Positions 30,314 through 40,920 of a stretch of DNA of 64,000 bases are shown here, in pieces. This DNA comes from Gigaspora rosea. Its lineage: Eukaryota; Glomeromycota; Glomeromycetes; Diversisporales; Gigasporaceae. The stretch is from positions 38,252-102,251 of the forward strand of contig QKWP01001708.1 of the NCBI GenBank assembly GCA_003550325.1. Direction: 5' to 3'. Position 1 is the first letter of the stretch. Every line of letters begins with the position of its first letter. The translations under genes were made by a program, and so were the position numbers. The notes under the pieces were generated by a model. It was given only the letters and a program-made list of their open reading frames with translations, did no database searches and was not told the origin of the DNA.

Positions 30314-31994
30314 TTATTTTTTACTCTGTTTTTTCGCCTTATTAAGAATCTGCTGTTCTTTTCTTACTTTTGCATCTTCAATCTTTCTTCGTTTCAAGTT
30401 TTCTTTTTCTTCTAGTTCTTTAATAATTGATTCAGCAGTTACAGGAGTTCCAAATTTGAATGTCTTGGGTCGGGCTTGGGGTTTTTTCTCAACAAGTTGT
30501 TGCTGTGGTTGTGGATACTTCATAATCGAAGCCAAAGAAGTTGTCCAGGATGCTCTAATCGTTGAATATATTTGCGCAATTCTTCATTTTCATTTTCAAG
30601 CTGTGTAAGTCTATTAATTCTTGTATTTCGTTCATGAGTTGGTTTTGGAGAAGAACTAACTAGTTGAAATGTTGCTAATGAAGGCGTTAAACGTTCAGGG
30701 TTAATTACATCAGGATTCAGGGGCCAAATGCCAGTTGAAGCGAATGCATGTCTAATTGCGTTTGGTGTATACGTTTCATGAAATGCTTCACCAAAAACTT
30801 GGGCGAATAAATATTTTGTAACTACTCCAAGATTATTATTAATATGATAACGATCTGATATTTTATTGTATTCAGATTTAAGTTTTTTAAAAGGAATCTC
30901 GGATGGTTGAAGTATATGAGTAGTATTTGATGGCAATACATAAAGAAGAATATTGTTTTCTTGACAATATTTAATACTAGTTAAATCTATATGGCTAGTA
31001 GCTCCATCGAGCATAAGCAAGACAGGGCGAGTAGGGAGAATCGAATTACTAAAGTGCTTTATATACATTCTAAAAATATCTTTGTGCATATATCCGGTTT
31101 CAGTAAATGCAGCGACGGTACCCGGTGGAACTGATACGCCTGTTTATAAACCTTCAATTACTCTAACACCTTTGTAAATAAGTAATGGGGAATATATGTT
31201 CCAGCTGCTGAAATAGTAGGGCAAACAGATATATGCTCTTTTGAGTTTCCAGCTGCAGTTTTGTGAACTTGCCGAATGCCTTTTTGAGCTATTACTTTTG
31301 CTAACCGTGCAGAGATATTAAACCCGCTTTCATCCATGTTCCAAATTCTGTCAGGTGTAAGACAGTTTTCATTAATAAGTTTTTCAAGTGTTGCAAAATG
31401 ATTTTGAATAACAATCGGATTGGCTTTAGCGGCTCGTGCTTTAGTAAGCTCTTGAGGTACACGAAATGAAATTTGTGGATGATCGCGCATAAATCGTTTC
31501 CACCATTTGTTACTAGGCCCATTTTTAGTTAAATTTTTTTTATTTTTTGTAGCAAGCATTTGAACAACCATTGTATTAACGGCCTCTTTAGTTAGTCCAA
31601 ACCCTAGACTTTGCATATTTAAACAATACCCTACTAACTCATTTTCTTCTTCAGCTGTAAGTAATGTAGGAGAACCTGGGCGTTTTGGTGCACCTTTAGC
31701 TATAGCATCACGTAGTGTTTGGCCGGCAATCCCAAATTTCAAAGCAACTTGACGAATACTTAAGGGTGGAGCTGAACTAGTTTTTTTTTGTGTTTCAAGA
31801 AAATTTAAGGCAGCTTGGATAGAAGTTTGACGGGAGTTTGTATCCTTTTTTGTTAATTTTTTTGTCGATATTACTTGATTAATATTATATTCATGCAGGT
31901 ACAAGCAAAATAAAACTTGTGTTGTAAACACAACAAAAAATACAAAAAACAATAAAAACAAGAAAAAATTTTTAAGGGATTTAAATTTGTACAT
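30314..31994 (-). pseudogene. Pogo/Tigger-type DDE transposase, inactivated
   Basis: Read on the minus strand. A Psq-type helix-turn-helix (SIRQVALKFGIAGQTLRDAI, about residues 79-98 of the first frame) is followed by GPSNKWWKRFMRDHP, a CENP-B-like second helix-turn-helix. The DDE catalytic core has the first Asp in WNMDESGF, the second in LMLDGATSHID and a third-position motif HILQPSE, where family members usually have QPLD, so the last acid is Glu here. Lesions: a frameshift near 31165, a TAA about 31144-31146 just after GVRVIEGL, and another frameshift near 30530 before a Lys/Glu/Gln-rich C-terminus (30535-30314). The hydrophobic first ~45 residues are probably not real coding. Confidence 0.8.
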
Positions 31995-32455
31995 GATCGC
32001 GTTGACTGGCTGATCCGAGTAAACTTTAATTTAATATAAAATTGTATGGTAAATTGAAAAAAATTTTCGATAAAGGTTTTATAAAGAATCTCAAATAAAA
32101 AACGCATGTTTTTCAGGCTTAATATCTTTTGTGAGTTCCATTACTACTTAAAATAAAAAAAAATAAAAAGCTATAAAATTCTATTTTATTTTTTTTTATC
32201 AGTTTTGTCAAAATTTTAATGTAATAAAAGTTTAGTTTTTTAAATATTGCGAAACAATAATTTGAAAATAATGGTAAAATCGATTTGTGAGAAAAAAATT
32301 TGTTCGTTAATAGTCTTATGAATATATATATATGGCGTGTAACAAACTTTAATATGTATGTTACAAATATTTAACTAACAATAAGGCTATAAAAGGTTAG
32401 AATATGTTATTCACGGAATTAGGGACGATTCACGGAATTAGGTATGATCACCTTA

Positions 32456-35093
32456 GTAGTTGATATTAGAAAATCTTTTCAAGTATAATGTAGACATTAT
32501 ATTATTGGTAATATATTTAAAAGTTAAATTAGATAAATAATAATAAAATAAAATTATTAAAATTAAAATTATAAAAAAAAATTAAATATAAATAAATTAT
32601 AGAATGCAAGGTCAATTTTTATAAAAAAAAAGAAAATATTTAAAAGTAGAATTATTATATATTTTTTTGGTATAAAAATTTTATATGCTTATCATAAAAT
32701 ATAATATAATTCTAAATTTTTGTTAGTTTGTATAGTAGCATATTTTGATTACTAATTAACAGTTTTAGAACTTGTTTCTTTTATAAAATAAGGTTATATT
32801 GTAGTTTAGAAAGATAAGCATTATAGCTTTTTTTTACTAAGTTTATAAATTTAGTTGTTTAAAAATAGTAATTATATTAATAGATTAAGTTTGGTATTTT
32901 AACAAATTTGTTAATAATATCTTTTATAAATTTGAAGAATAAATTAAAGTATATTTTAAATAATAATACACAAGCATCAGGTCTAAAATCTCTAAAAGAT
33001 CCATTTTATAGTAAAGAACAATGCTCTGATTTCTTGGTATACAAATATGACTACAATTGTTTTATCATGTAAAAAATAATTTCTGCTACTATGCAGATAA
33101 GACCAAAGATAATAATAGCATAACCATGCTTCCATGAGAAGTATTCCCAACTACACAAATAGTATTGTTATTTGTTGCCTAATTTTAATTTTGATTTTCA
33201 AAAAAATTTGTGAGTTTTCTATAGCAATTACTTTATAAAGAGGAATGCTATATTTTTTATTAGATTTTTATAATATAAAGTAGGAGTAGTAATAAATTTG
33301 TGCTTATAATTTAAAATACAATATTATATTGTTGTTATTTGAACACTCTACAGAATATAAAAGTTATACAAAATATATTGTTTTAAAATCTTAATTGGTC
33401 TTTCAAAAATATTATATATACTTGCAAACTTGAACAAGAAATAATCAACTTTGAATTTGCAAAGATCTTTTTTTGCCTGATTTGGCTATGTAAAGGTTAC
33501 AGCTTTTGAAAATTCTTTTTATTTTTACTATTATATATTATTTTTGTTATTTTGATCTAGATTTAATTTGGCCTTTTTTTGAGTAAATATCTTCATAAGT
33601 TTCAATATTAAGTTTATTAGTTCTTTTCTAATTTTAATAATATTATTCCAAAAAAATATAAAGAGTTTTCAGTAAAAATATAGAAAAAAGAAATGTGTAG
33701 GTTGAAATAGTTCTACAATTTGAATGTTATAGATATTGTATTCTGTTATTTTAACCTCAATATTGTCAAGTTCAGAATTAGAATGAGGTTGGTTTGTATT
33801 ACTACTAAAAAAGTTTGAAAGTTTTTTTAAAATGGTTATCACAGAAACCATTATTAAAATCATATATATATTAGATTTGCTCATGTCAATTATTTTCTTA
33901 AAGAATTGTTTCTCTATACAAACATCTAGTTTCACTATTAGAAAAGATGAAAATTCATTTTTTTTAAAATTGTATAATAAAATGACCAATATTCATTGCT
34001 TTATGAAGCTCTACACAATTGATTTGGCAAGCTATTAATTAGTGATAATTTATTAGTTGAATTAATTAATAATGAAATAGGACATTAGTATGAAATTAAT
34101 TTAAGTATAAATAAATATAATTAAAGTACTAGTGATATTATATGAAAATTACAAATAATAAGGCAATTGAATTAAAAACAGTACTAGAAAAAGTACACAG
34201 GTACATATTTATTTGTAAAATATTATTAGTTATACAATATAATGAATAAAATAAATTGGCAATAGTTTTGTTTTTTAAAAAAAAAAGTTCGATAAAAAAA
34301 ATAAACAAGTAGTTATTATCAGGAATTAAATAATGCCGTCTTATATGAGTTTTATTAAAAAACAAATATATATTTATATACATATTAAATAAAAATTCGT
34401 AATGGTCTACAGTTTTGCACATTATCTGAGTGCTGATGTTTAATTTTTTTTTAAATCCCGATATGAACTGATTTTTTGGGTGACACTAGATTGGTTGATA
34501 AAGCAATTGTCGGTGAAGCAATTTCGGTGGAATGAACAGAACCCAAAATTGTCTTGTCGGGAAAAAAGTTGTCAGAATTATGGGATAGGAGAATAGCATT
34601 TCAGGAAGGTCGACTTGGGAAAGTGAGAAGAGTATACCAGAATTACTAGTATGGTTAGGTAGCTGCGTGAAGTAGCTGCAATGAAATCAGGAACAGGAGG
34701 TTTATTGATACAATTTCTTACTACAAATTGATGAATGGAAATTTTTTTATTCATTCATTTTTTTAACTTTTTTTTTTGACACATTTACCTGCCATCACTT
34801 GGGGAAAGGTTTATCTGATTGGTCAGATAGAAAACGTATTATTAGTCGGATTCCTTGCTAAGTACATAGTTTAAGTGAAAAATTACTTTTCACGAGTTTA
34901 TTAACTTTTGTTAATTTTTTTTTATATTGAATTGAGTAGAAAATAATTGTAATAATAATAATAAAAAAGCTCATTATCAACCGATAGAATTTTATAAAGA
35001 AATATTAATTAGAAAAAATCAAAGGTTCAGCATATCCAGAGAAGTTCTTTGAAAGAAAGTCGACTATATTCTGTCGTTTTATTGGCATAACTA
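32456..35093. other. Intergenic, mostly AT-rich
   Basis: No supported gene. Frames at 33669-33989 and 34138-34422 are Phe/Ile/Asn-rich and unsupported. 34480-34720 is a noticeably less AT-rich island with a short plus-strand open frame but no recognised domain or start. Confidence 0.35.
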
Positions 35094-35784
35094 TAGTTGT
35101 TAGACAAAACCTTTTTGCTTGGTGACAAAAGACGAAACCCTAAGCCCCAAGATGACAAAACCCCTGACAAAAGACAAAAAACCTCGAATTCCGCTGACGA
35201 AAGACGAAACCAAACTTCAAAATGACGAAACCCTAGTGTTCCACTAAAAAACCCCCCCTTAGTGCTCCCGCTAAAAAAAAAAAAAAAAAACGGATTGTTG
35301 AAACTTTATATTAAATCCCTATTGCCTCGCTAAAAAATTACTGCTGAAAATTTGTATTTGATGAACTAGACTATCAATAAAAATAATATATTTAACCCGT
35401 CGATGAATCATTAATGAGGCTTCTTATTTATATTTAATGTCACGGATTATGGTGAAATCGAATCATCGTGAAATCTAGGGCCTTAATTATTAATTAAATC
35501 GCGATTTTTTTTGTCGTCAAGAGACCGTTTCTAAATAATAATGTTTGGTGTTGCTAGGCAAATCGTTGGTATGACTGGTGATAAGAATAGGATCGCGGGC
35601 AAAACTATTTGCAAATCCTTAAAAAATATAAGCCCTCGCAACCCTAACATAACCTACTTAATTATAAACCATAACCCTAAATACTAGTCCGGATTCAAAA
35701 AAAAACCTAAAAAAATATACCCCAAAAAAATTTAAATTGGAATTTCATGAAAATCCGGATTTCACGATCATCCGCGACATTTAA

Positions 35785-36010
35785 TACTTAAGATGTTTAT
35801 TGACTTGTACGTATATTTAGGTCCGATTACAATAATTATAAATAGGTAAACAAGTAACTAGCATCTTAATTTATTATATTTAATGCTGAAGATGTTTATT
35901 GGCTTGCATATTTAGGTTTTAAAATCCAATTACAGAAATTATAAATAGAAATAAGCCATTAGCATCTCTCAATTATTATGTTTAATGCTGAAGATGTTTA
36001 TTGGCTTGAC
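35785..36010. repeat. ~95-bp direct repeats (AAGATGTTTATTGRCTTG)
   Basis: Three copies of TTTAATRCTKAAGATGTTTA followed by TTGRCTTG at about 35780, 35878 and 35980, separated by similar sequence including AATTATAAATAG and TAGCATCT. Confidence 0.7.
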
Positions 36011-36059
36011 CTTACTTACACTTGCTTCTGTTTCTTCATCTTTTATTAGTTTCGTACCT

Positions 36060-36220
36060 TTTGCAGTTTCGTCAGTTTCGTCACCATTCGTCAGTTTCGT
36101 CACCTTTCGACAGTTTCGTCAGTTTTCGCCTTTCGTCAGTTTCGTCACCTTTCGTCAGTTTCGTCACCTTTCGACAGTTTCGTCACCTTTCGCAAGTTTT
36201 GTCACCTTTCGTCAGTTTCG
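36060..36220. repeat. 18-bp minisatellite (TTTCGTCAGTTTCGTCAC)
   Basis: About nine units of the form TTTCG(T/A)CAGTTTCGTCACC. Because the unit length is a multiple of three, two plus frames stay open (Ser/Val/Phe-rich), but these are translation artefacts of the repeat. Confidence 0.85.
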
Positions 36221-36383
36221 TCATTTCATCATTCAAGATTTTAGTTGACGAAAGACGAAACTAGGTTTCGCATTTCGCAATATTTCCGGAGAATGTCGAA
36301 TTGTGAATATTATTAACTGAGGGACCAGAACTTATTTTACGTGATTCGTCAGCGCGAAACCTCAAGGTTTCATCTAACAACTA

Positions 36384-36766
36384 AAGGCGTAACTGAATTA
36401 TCAAAGGTCTGTTCAATGTCCAGGGCTTCGTCAAGTATGTGATGAAATGTTTTATCATTACAAAAATAGTTTCATTAGGTATAAGATAGCTTCAAAAGTT
36501 AAAAATGTTTATGGAGAGATTCTTATCCAAAGTTGAAAGATAAATCCTTAGGTAGAGAGAATTTTGTCCAAAGTTTGAAAATTACTAGTAGAGTAGCATG
36601 AATATTGTTAAACGGAAGGTCAATAGAAGAAAGGTGATATCATAAGCAGCTTAGGTACATCATAAATTATGTAATATAGTTTGAATGAATGAAATGAATG
36701 TTTTCACAAGATAAAAACCACAGCATGTACAGTGTCATTATTTACGTATACTTTGTACAATCCGTT
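36384..36766. other. Intergenic, no gene seen
   Basis: Unique-looking sequence with no supported frame. Confidence 0.35.
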
Positions 36767-37087
36767 TCATAATCCTTCATGAGAATATAATAATTGGCGA
36801 AATTTAGTGGAGCGATTAACTGGCCCTTTACGTTTAGAGCCGATTATCATAAAGAAAAATTGAGGCTGTGAGGCAATGGCGATGCAATATGCATGTGAAA
36901 ATTTAGCATACGGTATGTAATAAATGTGATCGTGTTGACCAATCGGATAATAGATTTTGTGAATTAAATTTTTTGAATCCAAGAAAAGAAGATTTGGCCT
37001 GTATTTAGTATAATTGGTCTGGGAAGATTTTTTTGACTTAATGAATAAATGGGTTTCGTTAGTAAAATTTTGCGTAATTTGTTCTGA
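36767..37087 (-). CDS. Unassigned open exon-like frame (107 codons)
   Basis: The minus frame is open from 37087 (after TAG 37088-37090) to TGA 36767-36769, unusually long for this AT content and with balanced residues. It includes FTNETHLFIKSKKSSQT, IYYPIGQHDHIYYIPYAKFS, HAYCIAIASQPQFFFMIIGS and KRKGPVNRSTKFRQLLYSHE. There is no ATG in the open part; an acceptor-like CATAGTCAG precedes it near 37083-37091, so it could be a terminal exon. No family recognised and no upstream exon identified. It may be a gene fragment. Confidence 0.35.
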   Translation of the reverse strand, partial: SEQITQNFTNETHLFIKSKKSSQTNYTKYRPNLLFLDSKNLIHKIYYPIGQHDHIYYIPYAKFSHAYCIAIASQPQFFFMIIGSKRKGPVNRSTKFRQLLYSHEGL

Positions 37088-37416
37088 CTATGTCATAAGT
37101 TACGTCACAGAACTTTTTGGGGTCGCCTTGAATAATTCGAAATTACCAGAACACCAATCACACCAATCATCAATGCCGATTACATCATAATTCTTCAGGG
37201 GCTTAGTGGGCTAAAATTCGGCATTGTATAAAAACAAATATTCAAGTTTTTTACTTTGCAATATTCATTTTTTACGTTTCCTAATTTGGAATACGCTAAA
37301 ATTTTGAACAGATTAAATTGATTACTAATCAATTCGTCGAATTTACCATTTATACATAATATACTTTAGATTATACTCTTATTTGGAAATAAGTCTAAAG
37401 CTTAATTAAATTATGA

Positions 37417-37626
37417 TTAACTAGAGATAGATAAAATGCGTATTTTTTAAGTGATGAGCACTATGGATATGATACGCATGTTGACGTTACTTATTATCAG
37501 ATCATGACTACTTTCAGTTGTAATTTATCAAATATTACGATAAACATTTAAAGTGTACAGTACATCATGCTCAGACATGATTACACGCATACATGGCATG
37601 ATGCCCTGGTAACCATCTCTAGTTAA
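37417..37626. mobile_element. ~210-bp MITE-like element
   Basis: TTAACTAGAGAT at the left is mirrored by ATCTCTAGTTAA at the right. Inner GATACGCATG / CACGCATAC motifs are also loosely inverted. No coding. Confidence 0.5.
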
Positions 37627-38156
37627 AACTAATTTGAGGTTGAGACTAGGTGAATATTATAGGTGAAAATAATTTCCTGATATTTTTATTAATGTCCCAA
37701 GATAGGTTTAGACTCACACTTTTTTTATAATTTGATTGGTTAATCTCCCAAATAAGAAAAAGTAAAATTGATTAATAATTTTGGTTCGTTATTTGAAAAT
37801 CATTTTCTCAGGGGTTATTATTGAATGAGTAATTTTAGCTTCAATAGTTGGAATAACTGGTATTTTTTAGTAATAATCAATCGTTAAAATGGCTTGTACA
37901 AGTAATATGATGAAATTATTTTAAATCAGGGTCCAAGATCAATCACTTAAATCAATTTAACTATGATGTATATGATGTATTTGAATGCGTATAAATAATA
38001 ATAAGTCGTAAATTATGTAGGGTTGAGGTAATAATAAAGTTAGTTATATCTGATCGAATGAATTTGAATTTTATATTAGTTAGTTAATAATGAATATAAC
38101 TTAAAATTCAAATATTGCTGTACCTTCCATAAAAAGCATTGAATGTTCATAAAACT

Positions 38157-38264
38157 TTGAATAAATATATCTCAACAGTTCCATATTTGGTATGCAGGAC
38201 TAATGTCGAATAAAAACATTTCATCGAGTTTAGTTTTGGTGGTTGTTGAGATATATTTGTTCAA
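38157..38264. mobile_element. ~108-bp hairpin element
   Basis: TTGAATAAATATATCTCAAC and the inverted GTTGAGATATATTTGTTCAA lie at the two ends with one mismatch. Confidence 0.6.
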
Positions 38265-39927
38265 ATGTGTAGAAATATCATAAATGGTATTGTAATAATA
38301 AAAAATTTGTTATGTAAATTCTTTAATAAACAAATTGGCAAATATATATATATGTATATATATCGTATTTGTTGTTAGATAGTTCCTCGCAGTGTAACTA
38401 TCATATTAATTAAATTTCATTTTAGCATAATGATAGTCAGTTGTCACAGAACATCTAATGAAATTCTTAGAACTGGAAAGTCATTGGACTTGACTGGATG
38501 AAATTGGATACGCAATAGTCTCAGTGGTTACTGTAAATGAAATTAAATCGTTCTGATCAAGATTCTTCATTCATTAGATGGAAGCTATAATAACTATCTG
38601 CTACTTAGATGTAACTTCGAAGGTAAAATTATACAAATAAATCTCTCTTTAATTTAACAGTTTTAAGTATTAATATATATTTATTTTCGTTAATTTGACT
38701 GGTTAATATAGAAATTTTTTGAATTAAAATAAGCTATCAAGTTTGGGTTAATTTGGTTGAATAAAGTATTAATATTATATTTAAAATACATTGTCAACTT
38801 TGTGAATATTTATCATTTTAACTTTATATTATACTTTATTATATTTTTTTGGTTTACTTTAATTACTCGTTCTCTAATAAACTTTGATTCATATTAACGT
38901 AGCCAGTCAATGTTTGTATTACGTTCACGATTTGTTTATGAAGTTTGTACTTTAGTATCATTAACAATAATGAACGCAGTTAATAAGTATAAATAAATTA
39001 TTAAAATAATTATTATTATATAACATTATTTGATTAAATTTATAAAAGGGGTTTTGACAGTTCATTTAAAATAATCATGAATATTTACTATTTCATTCTT
39101 ATTCAAATAATTTATTCCAACACAAGAAATTTACTGTTACATAATATTTTGGGTTTATAAAATTTATATGATTCTTATATCAAATATTTTACCTAGTAAT
39201 CAGAATCCGAAGTAGAAATAATGTATGTGCGAGATAAACAAAACATTAATTTCGAATATCACAAAATTTCATTCGAGGTACTTTAATGAGATAAAAATTA
39301 ATTTATTACAATTTAAATGATAAATTGTACAAATTCAACAATAAAAATCACCAATAACATATAATATAATGGTATTGTGGACAAAATTACTTTTTCAAAT
39401 TCAAAAATCCAAAAGATTTTTGTTAGATTAAGATAATTTTGCCAAGATGAAATCTATCGGTTTAGTCCGCATCACTAATTTAGATAGTGTAACTATAACA
39501 GAGATTTGATTGATATTGACAATTACTAGGTTAAGATATATTACAAAATTATGATATTCATTGTATTATCGCATTGTAGTATTATCGTAATTAATCGGTA
39601 AATAAATACGTATATAAATTTAGGTGACCAATATAAACTACCAAGGCGTGCATCACAAAATTATGGGGAACATAGGGCTCGGACTTATCAAATCTAAACC
39701 TAATGCTAATAACGAATAATCTAGTGAGTTGACAGGATTTTAAACTTTTCTAAATTTCCAAATTAAGCAACCGGGTATTTTTTAAGGTTTCCATAGAAAT
39801 AATAAATATAAGGACATACTAGTTACGGTTCATATTAAAAACCGGTTTGACATAATTTTTATATTGTTTAAACAACTAGGTTTACTGTAATTACATGTGA
39901 ATATGATTTTTTTTTTTTTTTTTTTTT

Positions 39928-39976
39928 NNNNNNNNNNNNNNNNNNNNNNNNNNNNNNNNNNNNNNNNNNNNNNNNN
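39928..39976. other. Assembly gap (49 N) inside a poly-T run
   Basis: Ns are flanked by T homopolymers on both sides (about 22 and 52 T). The true tract length is unknown. Confidence 0.95.
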
Positions 39977-40030
<54 letters not shown>

Positions 40031-40920
40031 GTCGTGCATAGTGCATAATTTTAAATTTATATCCAATCAAATAAAGTATATATATATCTGATACACTTAC
40101 TACATTACCATTGCTATATACTATAACTAATCATTACCGCTAATATAAAATAATTGAATTTCGGCTATTCTTTTAGGATAAATTTATATCATACATAGAA
40201 TAAAGATCCTATTTATCGGAAATTTTAAATCAAAAGTAGTTACTTTATAAATCCTTATATACGATGTATGATACGCTATATGATACACTATGATATACTA
40301 TGATAGAATGATCACCATAACTTTATTATATAGTGTAACACAATAAGAAAAGAAATACGGTAAAGCTAAACAAGATCTATGTTAACTAATATTCATAGCA
40401 ATCTTGAAAGAAAATACGAAAAAAAAAAAACCATAGAATAAAATATGATTAGTTCAGATTAGTTCACGGATTCTATAATGACAAAATAGATATACTAACT
40501 ATATACGTAAATTAGTAGTACATCAATCAATCTCGAATTATCATTTCAGATTTAGCGTATTGTTTGACTTTTAAAATTAATTCCCAATATTAGCTATCGT
40601 TGGTCCCCATTCTTAAATGTAGTAGATCAGGGTAAATAGTTGCCCCAAGCAACGCCAGATTTCCATTTGTATTTAAAATAAAGTAATTTGGCGTTAACTT
40701 TTCAGATTGTACCACGTGGAAATTATCCCGAATTACATAATTATATTTCTATCAGATGATCAACTTGTTTGTGATGACAATCGAAAGAACAATAAGATTT
40801 TTTTTTTTTGTGCAATATGTCAAATTACAAACGATTAATAAAGTAACGCCCGTTTTTTGAAATCCTTCGAATTTTGAAAAAAAAAAAATTTTGTAAAAAA
40901 AAATAAAACAAAAAAACAAA
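39977..40920. other. Upstream region of the lipase-like gene
   Basis: AT-rich, no gene. An A-rich leader (40870-40920) directly precedes the ATG in CAAAATGAAA context, as usual for fungal genes. I cannot place a TATA box with confidence. Confidence 0.4.

Larger units (their letters stand above)
29621..32453 (-). mobile_element. 2.8-kb pogo/Tigger-like transposon
   Basis: The ends AGGTGATCATACCTAATTC and GAATTAGGTATGATCACCT are perfect inverted repeats of 19 bp, extending to about 26 bp with one mismatch. They are flanked by TA (29619-29620 and 32454-32455), the Tc1/mariner-pogo signature. Near the ends there are additional CCTAATTCCGTGAA motifs (29829-29842 inside the left end; 32412-32425 inverted inside the right end), possibly subterminal transposase sites. 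The interior encodes a broken DDE transposase on the minus strand. Confidence 0.85.
35094..36383. mobile_element. 1.3-kb non-autonomous TIR element with minisatellite
   Basis: The ends share TAGTTGTTAGA(C/T)(A/G)AAACC in inverted orientation (left 35094-35113, right 36366-36383). Inside the left end are ACGAAACCC / GACGAAAGACGAAAC motifs. Near the right end the complementary GTTTCGTC unit is amplified into a minisatellite, then GACGAAAGACGAAAC again at 36245-36259. It has no transposase frame. The class is unknown because a target duplication is not clear. Confidence 0.6.
37088..39927. other. AT-rich intergenic with two small hairpin elements
   Basis: No gene seen between here and the gap apart from the two small inverted-repeat elements listed separately. 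38340-38365 is a short TA microsatellite. Confidence 0.4.

Noticed and set aside
33669..34422. Minus frames of 106 and 94 codons and an overlapping plus frame
   Set aside because: Asn/Ile/Phe-rich, no recognised domain and typical of chance frames at this AT content; one contains a helix-like stretch, but this is not enough to call.
35640..35690. CCCTAA-like strings suggesting a telomere remnant
   Set aside because: Only scattered AACCCTAA/ACCCTAAC strings, not tandem.
35985..36264. Two plus frames rich in Ser/Val/Phe/Arg
   Set aside because: Translation of the 18-bp minisatellite; open only because the unit length is a multiple of three.
39830..40091. Poly-Lys and poly-Phe frames through the N gap
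   Set aside because: Homopolymer translations across an assembly gap.
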